Shown here: positions 1-7,006 of the stretch, in pieces
How the letters are laid out: each line of letters opens with the position of its first letter
Numbering within the stretch: position 1 is the stretch's first letter
Source: an uncultured Desulfobacterales bacterium
GTDB taxonomy: Bacteria; Desulfobacterota; Desulfobacteria; Desulfobacterales; UBA11574
Direction of reading: 5' to 3'
Length of the DNA stretch: 12,357 nt
Assembly: GCA_937925895.1 (NCBI GenBank)
Contig: CALANC010000357.1
Location: 1-12,357 of the forward strand
Program-made: the position numbers and the translations under genes
Notes under the pieces: model-generated
The model's database searches: none
The model's input: the letters and a program-made list of their open reading frames with translations, nothing else
Told to the model about the DNA's origin: nothing

Positions 1-96
1 TCAATGTATGCCTGTGGTTAAAATTTTCGCCTTCCTTGACCTTGAACAAAATTGAACATTTTAAAGTGGTCTCTCCTCAAGAAAGGAATTTAGTTG

Positions 97-606
97 TCAT
101 TGACAGTTTTGTAGGGAATCAGATTTTTTTCGCAACTGAATATGTTTAAATATACCTCGGGTTACAAAATAAGCAGCTATGCCCGGCAGAATTCCCAGTA
201 TGAATCCGCCGACTACCATGGCAATGGTAACATCCATTCCCAGGGTCATAAGCTCCGTAATCGATTCGTACTTTTGATCAAAGGGTATTGACTTGCCCAA
301 AATAAACATTCCCGCCTTATAGCTTCCCAAGTAAAAAAAAGGAATAGTAAGCGGATTGCAAAACCAGACGCCGATAGCGGCTGCAGGTTTACTCCCCTTG
401 AAAATAAAGGCCAAAAAGATGGCTATAACCGTGTGAAAAGGAACGGTAGGGGTTAGGCTCACAAAAACACCGACAGCCATTCCCATAGCGATATAATGGG
501 GATCACCCTGCAGTGTTTTGGCACGTTGAATAAATTCACGAATACTATGCTTTCGAAGCCATTCTCCTCTCTTTTTCGAGGTTATGTTTTTATTGGTAGT
601 ATTCAT
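97..606 (-). CDS. DUF2062 family integral membrane protein
   Basis: A 169-residue protein that matches the DUF2062 family by eye. Its features are a soluble basic N-terminus (about 1-33), the family-typical stretch GDPHYIAMGMAVGVF (34-48) leading into SLTPTVPFHT (50-59), a hydrophobic segment, the WFCNPLTIPFFY motif (81-92) and a last membrane segment near 125-148, followed by a short basic tail. About three to four membrane segments are visible, so it acts in the inner membrane. The biochemical role of the family is not established and I do not assign one. The ATG at 604-606 has no clear Shine-Dalgarno sequence, and no better in-frame start follows before the conserved region. An inverted-repeat element begins only 22 bases upstream and may have replaced the native leader. 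The gene stands alone and points away from the next gene. Confidence 0.85.
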   Translation of the reverse strand: MNTTNKNITSKKRGEWLRKHSIREFIQRAKTLQGDPHYIAMGMAVGVFVSLTPTVPFHTVIAIFLAFIFKGSKPAAAIGVWFCNPLTIPFFYLGSYKAGMFILGKSIPFDQKYESITELMTLGMDVTIAMVVGGFILGILPGIAAYFVTRGIFKHIQLRKKSDSLQNCQ

Positions 607-628
607 ATCATGTAAAAGTTAAAAGTAT

Positions 629-729
629 AAAGTGATCTAAAGTGCCTAAAGTTAGGGAATATTGTCCATTTCTATAAAATGACTGCGCTGAAAGCGCATT
701 CCACAACTTTAGCTCACTTAAGGCACTTT
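629..729. repeat. Inverted-repeat element upstream of DUF2062 gene
   Basis: The 31-base left arm (629-659) and the 31-base right arm (699-729) are imperfect inverted copies: I count 21 of 31 positions paired in an ungapped comparison, including AAAGTG/CACTTT at the ends and an 8-base inner block around CTAAAGTT. A small inner hairpin, GCGC-TGAA-GCGC-like, lies near 685-698. The left arm itself repeats the unit AAAGTG with variations. The layout resembles small non-autonomous intergenic repeats; no coding capacity is visible. Confidence 0.5.
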
Positions 730-1051
730 TGGGTTGCCAGGTTTTCCGGAATAATTGCCCTGATAGAAGTACGTTGTCGTATTTACAAATTGGAGCACTA
801 AGTAACATGAAAGTACATTATTATCAACGTTTCAATAAAGGCAATAAATATTCTTTTGGACCCGTTTATTTAACACTCAAGTTCCGATCTATTATAAAGT
901 GGCAAAGCCGTGTTGGATGGAATGGCGAAACAATTGTATAACTTGACTTTTTGGGTAAAATTGAGTAATTCTTATGCTGATATAACCATCGTCTCTACTC
1001 ATCATTTTTACTAACTAATGTCCATCCACAGCCTTAAAATGGACACGGAGT

Positions 1052-1193
1052 GTTTCCTATTCATAAATGAGCAATTTTTGTCCAGATCAAGGCCGCACAA
1101 GGGTTTACGGTGAGGCGTACTCCCTTTACGCCGCAGCCGAAAACCCGCGGAGAACGCAGATCCGGGCAAAAAGGGCCATTTATGGACGGAAAC
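1052..1193. repeat. Large imperfect palindrome, family A copy 1
   Basis: A 142-base nested palindrome beginning GTTTCC and ending GGAAAC. The outer arms pair ATAAATG...CATTTAT and CCAGATC with GATCCGG. Middle arms pair CCGC/GCGG, GGGTTT/AAACCC and CGG/CCG, and the apex is GGCGTA-(7 nt)-TACGCC. A diverged second copy lies at 6866-7006, in which several stem positions are changed on both sides so that pairing is kept. It ends 13 bases before the ribosome binding site of the 1221 gene, so a transcript starting upstream would fold this structure in its 5' leader. Confidence 0.8.
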
Positions 1194-1220
1194 TAACTAG
1201 TTATCCAAGGAGGAATATAT

Positions 1221-1613
1221 ATGGCTAAGAAAAAAGGAAAATCCATCAGTTTTGATGCAATGGTCAAATTCTTCATGCAGTATTACAATATTCCTACACG
1301 AAAGGATATCGATAAATTGATGGCTAAAATGGATCGACTCGAGAAGCTGATTAAAATGTCATCTACAACCGGTAAAGGCAGACGTGTGGCCGTTGGAGAA
1401 ACCGCCAAAGGTAGAGCACCGACACGCAGACCTGTCCGGACTTCTTCTGATATGGCGCTGGATGTCATCAAAAGATTCAAAAAAGGTGTGGGGTTTTCCG
1501 AGATTCAAACTAGAACAGGCTTTGAAGAAAAAAAGCTGCGTAATATAATATTTAGATTGCACAAAATGGGAAAGGTTGTTCGAAAAAGTCGCGGCATTTA
1601 CATAGCCGCTTAA
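1221..1613 (+). CDS. Small basic protein: phasin-like zipper plus winged helix
   Basis: A 130-residue, strongly basic protein with three visible parts. Residues 10-45 hold FDAMVKFF followed by IPTRKDID (24-31) and a short amphipathic helix (DKLMAKMDRLEKLIK), which resembles the leucine-zipper motif of polyhydroxyalkanoate phasin-family proteins. Residues 46-75 form a flexible Arg/Lys/Thr-rich linker. Residues 76-130 look like a winged helix-turn-helix: ALDVIKRFKKGVGFSEIQTRTGF, then a recognition-type helix KKLRNIIFRLHKMGKV and a basic wing ending RGIYIAA. I infer a DNA-binding, self-associating protein, possibly a local regulator or nucleoid-type protein. The phasin resemblance is from memory and covers only a short region, so a role at storage granules is speculative. 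The ATG is 7 bases after AAGGAGG, a near-ideal ribosome binding site. The gene appears monocistronic. Confidence 0.75.
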   Translation: MAKKKGKSISFDAMVKFFMQYYNIPTRKDIDKLMAKMDRLEKLIKMSSTTGKGRRVAVGETAKGRAPTRRPVRTSSDMALDVIKRFKKGVGFSEIQTRTGFEEKKLRNIIFRLHKMGKVVRKSRGIYIAA

Positions 1614-1768
1614 GGCTATTCGAAAACAAAAACCTTAATTTAAAATCAAGGCAGGTTCTTCTAATACAAGCCTTCATCCACTAGTTTCGTCCGCCTTCGG
1701 TGTGATTTTTCAAAAAAATAATCATATTTGCAGCAATCTAGTATCTAGTTTCCGGAAAGGAATTGTTT

Positions 1769-4700
1769 ATGAATGCATCTGAAGATCATCACAATCCCGG
1801 AATTAAAGAAGGGGACAGTGTTTTTGGTTATCATGTGAAGAGGATCGCAGAACTTAAAGAGATCAGCTCTTATATTTATATTCTTGGGCACTCCCACACA
1901 GGAGCCCAGCATGTACATATCAGCAACAAAGATGAAGAGAATACGTTTAGCGTAGCCTTTAAGACCGTCCCCTCTGATTCGACGGGTGTTGCCCACATTT
2001 TGGAACACACTGCTTTGTGCGGTTCAAAAAAATTTCCCGTACGAGATCCTTTTTTTTCCATGCTTAAAAGGAGCTTAAGCACATTCATGAACGCTTTCAC
2101 TTCGTCGGATTGGACCATGTACCCTTTTTCCACCCAGACTCCAACCGATTTCATCAATCTTATGGATGTTTATCTGGACGCCACTTTTTTTCCTAACATC
2201 GAGGAACTTAGTTTCAAACAAGAGGGGCACCGTTTAGAGATAGATCAAGATGCCCGAGACCCCCAATCTTTCAAGTTGGTTTATCAAGGTGTGGTATATA
2301 ACGAAATGAAAGGAGCTATGTCGGCACCGTCCCAGGTCATGGCTCGATCTATTTTAAATGCACTTTACCCCTCCACAACATATAGCTTCAATTCAGGAGG
2401 AGATCCTTTAGAAATTCCTAAATTGACCTATGAGCAACTAAAAGCGTTTCATAAAAGACATTATCATCCAAGCAACGCCTTCTTCTATACCTATGGCAAC
2501 CTTCCTCTATTGGACCATTTAAATTTTATCAATGACAACGTGTTGAGTCATTTTGAGCGACTAGATCCACAAACCGATGTTCCTTCTCAGCCCCGATGGA
2601 GCGAACCTAAAAGGGTATCATATTCATATCCGCTAGACAAAAATGAGGATCCAACAAAAAAAAGTCAGGTCTGTGTCGCCTGGCTTACAGCCGATGTAAA
2701 AGATGCTTTTGAAGTCTTGGTGCTTACACTACTTGGACAAATACTACTTGGAAATCCGGCTTCCCCTCTGCGCAAAGCACTTATTGACTCGAAGCTTGGA
2801 ACGGCACTTTGCGATGGATCCGGATTTGATTCCGACAACAGAGACACCATGTTCGTTTGTGGACTAAAGGACGTTGCGGAATCTTCGGCAGACAAAATCG
2901 AAGGCATCGTATTTGATGTTATGAAGCAGCTTGTAGAGGAGGGCATCGATCAAAAACTTATCGATTCCGCTATTCATCAAGTCGAATTCCATCGCAAAGA
3001 AGTAACCAACACGCCTTATCCCTATGGTATCAAAAAATTGTTGACTATTGCAGGCAGCTGGTTCCACGGAGGCGATCCTGTAAGGGTTCTTCGGTTTGAT
3101 TCTGATCTTGATAAGCTAAAGCAGGAGATATCCAAAGGACCTCTTTTTGAAAACAGGATAAAAAAACATTTTTTGAATAACCGGCATAGGGTGTTGCTTA
3201 CACTTAAACCCGATCCACACATGGAGCAGAAAAATAACAATCTGGTCGCTGCTGAGCTCGACGCTATCCGAGCTTTCATCAGCCGGACAGAACTTGAAAA
3301 GATTGACTCTGACAGTAAGGAACTAAAACAGCTCCAGGAACAAACAGAAGATGTTTCTTGTCTTCCTACGCTCGAATTAAAAGAGATTCCTCCCACGGTT
3401 CAACGTGTGAAGCCGTCCACATCATATGGTACCATACCTGCTACTTGTTACCGACAGCCTACTTCGGGTATTTTCTACTTTTCCGCGGCTGCCGGAGGTG
3501 GGCTTCTTCCAAAACGGCTGATCCCCTTGGTTTCTGTTTTCTGTCATACGTTTTCCAAAATGGGCACGACAATCCATGATTACACCCAAATGGCGCAGCG
3601 TATTGATGCCTTTACCGGGGGTATCAACTTAGCCTGTCATGCCCGTACCGGTTTTGACGCTGAAAGCGGATGTTTGCCTTTTATTTCGTTTAATGGAAAG
3701 TGTCTGGTCCGAAATCAAGATAGGATGTTTGAGATTATTGACGAGCTTTTGTCGAAATTCGATTTTTCCGATCTGGAACGTTTAAAAAGCCTATTGCTAG
3801 AATATCGAGCAGGCTTAGAATCAATGATCGTTCAAAACGGGCACCGATTAGCCATGTCGCTTGCTTCAAGGAACTTTTCACAGACTTGTGCCCTAAGTGA
3901 AGAGTGGCACGGAATTCACCAGTTGCAGACCATAAAAAGGATTACAGATGATTTGACAGACAATACACTCCAAACCGTTTCAAAAGATCTCTCCCTGATC
4001 GGTAAAACCATTTTTACCCCAAACAATATTAAGATGGCACTCATCGGTGAAGATCAGGCAATAAACACATCCTTTTCAGCCACAGAATCCATCCTTAAAA
4101 ACCTTCAAAGTCTATCGGGCTCCTTTAATCAACCCCATGGCTTTGTGTCACCGAAAGTTGATTTTTCTGAGAATGAAATTCCACATGAAGGATGGAGTAC
4201 CTCATCTGCGGTCTCGTTCGTCGCGCGTGCATTTAAAACCGTACGGATGGAACATGAAGATGCTCCTTCTTTGTCGGTTATAGCCAAAATGCTCAGATCG
4301 TTGTATCTACATCGCGAAATTCGCGAAAAAGGGGGAGCATATGGCGGATTTGCCATTTATAACCTGGAAGACGGCCTATTTCTTTTCGGCTCATACAGAG
4401 ATCCTCACATCACGTCTACTTTAAATGTGTATGATGGTGCGAGCGCTTACATAAGATCAGGGGACTACAGCGATGAAGATATCAAGGAGGCTGTCCTTCA
4501 GGTATGCTCTGAAATTGATAAACCTGATCCGCCGGGTGTTGCCGCCAGGAAGGCGTTTTACAGACAAATCGTTTCTTTATCGGATGAGATGCGCAATCAA
4601 TTCAAAAAGCATCTTCTTACCTTAACTCTCGACCGGGTGAGGAACGTTGCTAAGAGATATTTTGCTGACGGATACGAAAAACAGGCCGTCGTTGTCATTT

Positions 4701-4771
4701 CCAATGAGGACAGGTTGAAGGCAGCAAACAAAAAGCTTGAAGAAAATCCATTAACACTCCACAGAATTTAA
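1769..4771 (+). CDS. M16 family zinc metallopeptidase, presequence protease-like
   Basis: A 1000-residue pitrilysin/insulinase-family peptidase of the single-chain M16C (PreP/PITRM1-like) type, which degrades short unfolded peptides inside a closed two-lobed chamber. The inverted zinc motif HILEH supplies H76, E79 (catalytic) and H80; the third ligand is E179 in YNEMKGAMS. The C-terminal half supplies the R/Y pair of the family in REKGGAYGG (R852, Y858), matching the six-residue spacing of the human enzyme. Length and the charged hinge near residues 490-540 fit four domains in two halves. No signal peptide or membrane segment is visible, so it is probably cytosolic. I chose ATG at 1769, 8 bases after GGAAAGG, over the in-frame TTG at 1763, which would be only 2 bases from that site. 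All catalytic residues are present and the frame is intact. The gene appears monocistronic. Confidence 0.9.
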   Translation: MNASEDHHNPGIKEGDSVFGYHVKRIAELKEISSYIYILGHSHTGAQHVHISNKDEENTFSVAFKTVPSDSTGVAHILEHTALCGSKKFPVRDPFFSMLKRSLSTFMNAFTSSDWTMYPFSTQTPTDFINLMDVYLDATFFPNIEELSFKQEGHRLEIDQDARDPQSFKLVYQGVVYNEMKGAMSAPSQVMARSILNALYPSTTYSFNSGGDPLEIPKLTYEQLKAFHKRHYHPSNAFFYTYGNLPLLDHLNFINDNVLSHFERLDPQTDVPSQPRWSEPKRVSYSYPLDKNEDPTKKSQVCVAWLTADVKDAFEVLVLTLLGQILLGNPASPLRKALIDSKLGTALCDGSGFDSDNRDTMFVCGLKDVAESSADKIEGIVFDVMKQLVEEGIDQKLIDSAIHQVEFHRKEVTNTPYPYGIKKLLTIAGSWFHGGDPVRVLRFDSDLDKLKQEISKGPLFENRIKKHFLNNRHRVLLTLKPDPHMEQKNNNLVAAELDAIRAFISRTELEKIDSDSKELKQLQEQTEDVSCLPTLELKEIPPTVQRVKPSTSYGTIPATCYRQPTSGIFYFSAAAGGGLLPKRLIPLVSVFCHTFSKMGTTIHDYTQMAQRIDAFTGGINLACHARTGFDAESGCLPFISFNGKCLVRNQDRMFEIIDELLSKFDFSDLERLKSLLLEYRAGLESMIVQNGHRLAMSLASRNFSQTCALSEEWHGIHQLQTIKRITDDLTDNTLQTVSKDLSLIGKTIFTPNNIKMALIGEDQAINTSFSATESILKNLQSLSGSFNQPHGFVSPKVDFSENEIPHEGWSTSSAVSFVARAFKTVRMEHEDAPSLSVIAKMLRSLYLHREIREKGGAYGGFAIYNLEDGLFLFGSYRDPHITSTLNVYDGASAYIRSGDYSDEDIKEAVLQVCSEIDKPDPPGVAARKAFYRQIVSLSDEMRNQFKKHLLTLTLDRVRNVAKRYFADGYEKQAVVVISNEDRLKAANKKLEENPLTLHRI

Positions 4772-4785
4772 CCTCAATTGCGCCT

Positions 4786-4822
4786 AAACAAAATGGCGAA
4801 ATCCATATAAACTATTTTGTTT
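4786..4822 (+). terminator. Possible AT-rich terminator hairpin after M16 gene
   Basis: AAACAAAAT (4786-4794) is perfectly complementary to ATTTTGTTT (4814-4822), giving a 9-bp stem with a 19-base loop, 14 bases after the peptidase stop codon. The stem is AT-rich and the following T-run is short, so it is a weak terminator at best. The large palindrome that starts immediately after it may do most of the work. Confidence 0.3.
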
Positions 4823-5037
4823 TAAGCATTCAGGGGGCATCCAAATTCGTTTCACTCGGGTGTCTCCGTCGCTGGTCATTTCAATGATTTAGCAGCGGGG
4901 GCATTCCTACCCCCTCCGCATTCCACCCTTCGCTGCGCTCAGGATGGCTGCGGTCTCCCCCACAGCTAAACCAATGAAATGACAAAGCGACTTCGCCAAT
5001 ATCGTTCAACGAAATAGGATGCCTCCTGAACGCTTAA
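4822..5037. repeat. 216-bp three-level palindrome between convergent genes
   Basis: Three nested inverted repeats fill almost the whole spacer between the peptidase and dctM. The outer arms are 4822-4842 and 5017-5037 (19 of 21 bases pair). The middle arms are 4868-4893 and 4965-4991, sharing GTCGCT, GTCATTTCA and TTTAGC on the left. The inner arms are near 4916-4929 and 4941-4953, pairing CCGCA with TGCGG and CCT with AGG around the loop TCGCTGCGCTC. It is GC-rich in the middle, codes for nothing visible, and starts 50 bases past one stop codon and ends 26 bases before the other, so it could terminate or protect transcripts from both sides. It is unrelated in sequence to family A. Confidence 0.75.
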
Positions 5038-5063
5038 GAATTCGCTCAATAAGGGGTTTAATA

Positions 5064-6344
5064 TTATCCCGCCACCATCCTTGCCATCCACATGGTAATC
5101 GGTGGGTAAAAGGTAATAATCAGAAGATCGACTAGCAAAATAGCTAAGAAGGGCAAAATACGCCGACTGATGGCCCCAAGACTGTCCCCCGAGATTGAAC
5201 AAGATACGATCAAGCAAATCCCCATAGGTGGCGTAAGCATTCCGATGGCTAGATTGGTAACGACAATGACGCCAAGCTGAACCAGGTCAATGCCCAAAGA
5301 GGGCAGCATTGCCGTTATCATGGGCACGAGCAGGATTAAGGCGGCTGTTGTTTCTACAAACGTGCCGGCGATTAACAAGACGAAGTTGATGATTAACAGC
5401 AGAACAACCGGACTTGCAGTCATACCGAGCAGACTTCCTGCAAGGCGGACCGGGATGTTCTCAATGGCGGCAATCCAACCAAAAACAGAAGCTGTTGAAA
5501 TGATAAACATGACAATAGACGATGTTATGGCACCGTCTCTGAAAAGCCGAACAAGATCTTTTGGTTTTATTTTCCGATAGACAAACATGCCTATAACAAG
5601 CGCATAAACAACGGCTACCGCTGCTGATTCGGTTGCAGTAAAAATTCCGAAAAGGATGCCACCCAAGATAATTACCGGCGCTACCAAAGCAAGGGTGGCA
5701 CGTTTTAAGTTTTGCCACACCTGGATTATTGAAAAGCTGGTGGTGGCGACATATCCTTTTCTTCGGGAAATAACGGTTGAGACACCCACAAGAGTGATGC
5801 CGATTAAGACGCCAGGTAAAATCCCACCGGCAAAAAGTTGCCCGATGGAGGCTCCGGTCAAAAACCCGAAGATAATCATTGGAATTGAAGGCGGAATGAT
5901 CACTCCGATGGACCCTCCGGAAGCTTGAACGGCAGCTGCAAAATCAGAATCATATCCCGATTTCTTCATCGCCGGTATCAAAATGGCACCGACCGCTACC
6001 GTATCGGCGGCGGCTGATCCTGAAATACCGGCAAAAAACATAGCTGAAACAATGGCAACTGCAGCCAATCCTCCGGGGAGCCAACCCACGAGAGCATTTG
6101 CAAAGTCGATTATCCTGCGGCTAATTCCTCCTGCTTCCATTATGACACCGACAAACATAAAGAGGGGGACAGCCATTAAGTGAAAGGAATCTGTGCCGCT
6201 AAACATGCGCTGGACAACCACCATCAGTTGAAAGTCTTTTTGAACCAGGATTCCTAAAATGGAGGCAGCGCCGATGGCAATAGCTATAGGCGTGTTAATG
6301 GCGAAGAGAAATATTAAAGAAAAAATTAAAATTTCAGCTGTCAC
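5064..6344 (-). CDS. dctM: TRAP transporter large permease subunit (DctM)
   Basis: The large membrane subunit of a tripartite ATP-independent periplasmic transporter, which moves a carboxylate-type solute inward using the sodium gradient. The whole length is hydrophobic with about 12 membrane segments. Family motifs are clear: GISGSAAADTVAVG, SGGSIGVIIPPSIPMIIFG, ETTAALILLVP and NLAIGMLTPPMG. I place the start at GTG 6344-6342 (426 residues, beginning TAEILIFSL after the initiator), because AAAGG lies 8 bases upstream and family members begin about here. The in-frame ATG at 6365 has no ribosome binding site and would add seven residues. The GTG overlaps the end of dctQ by 11 bases, suggesting translational coupling. 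It is the last gene of the dctP-dctQ-dctM operon. Substrate cannot be read from this subunit. Confidence 0.93.
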   Translation of the reverse strand: MTAEILIFSLIFLFAINTPIAIAIGAASILGILVQKDFQLMVVVQRMFSGTDSFHLMAVPLFMFVGVIMEAGGISRRIIDFANALVGWLPGGLAAVAIVSAMFFAGISGSAAADTVAVGAILIPAMKKSGYDSDFAAAVQASGGSIGVIIPPSIPMIIFGFLTGASIGQLFAGGILPGVLIGITLVGVSTVISRRKGYVATTSFSIIQVWQNLKRATLALVAPVIILGGILFGIFTATESAAVAVVYALVIGMFVYRKIKPKDLVRLFRDGAITSSIVMFIISTASVFGWIAAIENIPVRLAGSLLGMTASPVVLLLIINFVLLIAGTFVETTAALILLVPMITAMLPSLGIDLVQLGVIVVTNLAIGMLTPPMGICLIVSCSISGDSLGAISRRILPFLAILLVDLLIITFYPPITMWMARMVAG

Positions 6345-6819
6345 GATCCGTCCCTTTGACTTCATTGACCAAGAAAGTGAGGCTGTGAATCAAGAGGATC
6401 AGACCACTGAAAGGGATGATACAAAAAATAACCCATTTGGGGATATATAGTGCCGGAGATATCTGGAGACGAACAAAGTAGGAAAACTTAACTCCGTAAA
6501 AGATCATTACGCCAAAAAAGGCAATGGAGATGAAATGAACAGTATTTGAAAAAATTTTCTGAATGATGACCGGTAATCGATGGTAAATAACGTCAATGCC
6601 CGGATGCACCTTGCGACGGTAAGCCACTGAGGCACCAAGAAAGGTCAGCCAGACCAAAAGATAACGGGAGAGTTCCTCTGCCCAGAAAAGGGAGTGGTTA
6701 AGTGCATAACGACAGAAAACCTGCACGGCAACAATCAGGGTCATGGTAAAACCAAGCCCGAAAAGAGAATATTCGACCCACTTGTTGATGGTTCGGCTCA
6801 ACCGTCCAAAATAGTTCAA
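6334..6819 (-). CDS. dctQ: TRAP transporter small permease subunit (DctQ)
   Basis: A 161-residue, four-helix inner-membrane protein that pairs with DctM in TRAP transporters. Membrane segments are visible near residues 17-36, 46-62, 88-108 and 125-147. The conserved family region FCRYALNHSLFWAEELSRYLLVWL is present at about 31-54 (here given only as a landmark: RYALNHSLFWAEELSRY). Translation starts at TTG 6819-6817; AGGGG lies 4 bases upstream (6828-6824), and no ATG with equal support exists. The stop codon overlaps the GTG start of dctM. The gene is separated from dctP by 187 bases containing a large palindrome, an unusually long gap for a TRAP operon. Confidence 0.9.
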   Translation of the reverse strand: MNYFGRLSRTINKWVEYSLFGLGFTMTLIVAVQVFCRYALNHSLFWAEELSRYLLVWLTFLGASVAYRRKVHPGIDVIYHRLPVIIQKIFSNTVHFISIAFFGVMIFYGVKFSYFVRLQISPALYIPKWVIFCIIPFSGLILLIHSLTFLVNEVKGTDRDS

Positions 6820-6865
6820 TGTTCCCCTATTATTTTAAACGAAGATCTATTCTTCATCAAAATTA

Positions 6866-7006
6866 GTTTTCAATTCATAAATGAGGAATTTTTTCGATGA
6901 GCAAGGCCGCACAAGGGGTTTTGTTGAGGCGTACATCAAGTACGCCGCAGACAGAAGCCTGCGGAGAACACAGCTCATCGGAAAAAGAACCATTTATGGT
7001 TGAAAA
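6866..7006. repeat. Large imperfect palindrome, family A copy 2, inside TRAP operon
   Basis: A second copy of the 1052-1193 element. It begins GTTTTCAATTCATAAATG and ends CATTTATGGTTGAAAA. The shared core GCAAGGCCGCACAAGGG-like stretch and the GAGGCGTAC...TACGCCGCAG apex make the relation clear. The apex is a perfect 7-bp stem, GGCGTAC-ATCAA-GTACGCC. The arm CGATGAGC pairs with GCTCATCG here, whereas the other copy has CCAGATC with GATCCGG: both sides changed together. The right end abuts the dctP stop codon (7007-7009). In the operon mRNA it would form a long hairpin directly after dctP. Confidence 0.8.

Larger units (their letters stand above)
607..1220. other. Gene-free spacer with two inverted-repeat elements
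   Basis: This divergent 614-base spacer has no convincing gene. It holds an inverted repeat at 629-729, unassigned AT-rich sequence at about 740-1018, a small perfect hairpin at 1019-1045 (arms TGTCCAT and ATGGACA), the large palindrome at 1052-1193, and the strong ribosome binding site AAGGAGGA at 1207-1214 that serves the gene at 1221. The promoters of both flanking genes should lie here, but I see no convincing -35/-10 pair. The best candidate, TTGACT near 951, has a poor -10. Confidence 0.6.

Noticed and set aside
18..59. 13-residue minus-strand frame preceded by GAGGAG
   Set aside because: The spacing of 12 bases from the Shine-Dalgarno-like sequence is long and the peptide is too short to judge; chance is likely.
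608..808. 66-codon minus-strand open frame
   Set aside because: It lies almost wholly within the inverted-repeat element and has no ribosome binding site.
729..941. 70-codon plus-strand open frame
   Set aside because: It starts at the edge of the inverted repeat, has no ribosome binding site, and its translation shows no recognisable domain or coding-like composition.
1010..1199. 8-base direct repeat ACTAACTA (1010-1017 and 1192-1199) as a target-site duplication around palindrome copy 1
   Set aside because: The left repeat is 34 bases away from the palindrome end, and copy 2 shows only a short, partly palindromic AAAATTA pair, so the two copies do not give consistent boundaries.
1691..1710. 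Short hairpin plus T-run as terminator of the 1221-1613 gene
   Set aside because: The stem is only about four base pairs with a G-T pair and the T-run is separated from it; too weak to list.
5064..6450. Several plus-strand open frames opposite dctM and dctQ
   Set aside because: They are antisense shadows of membrane-protein genes with strong family motifs and lack ribosome binding sites.
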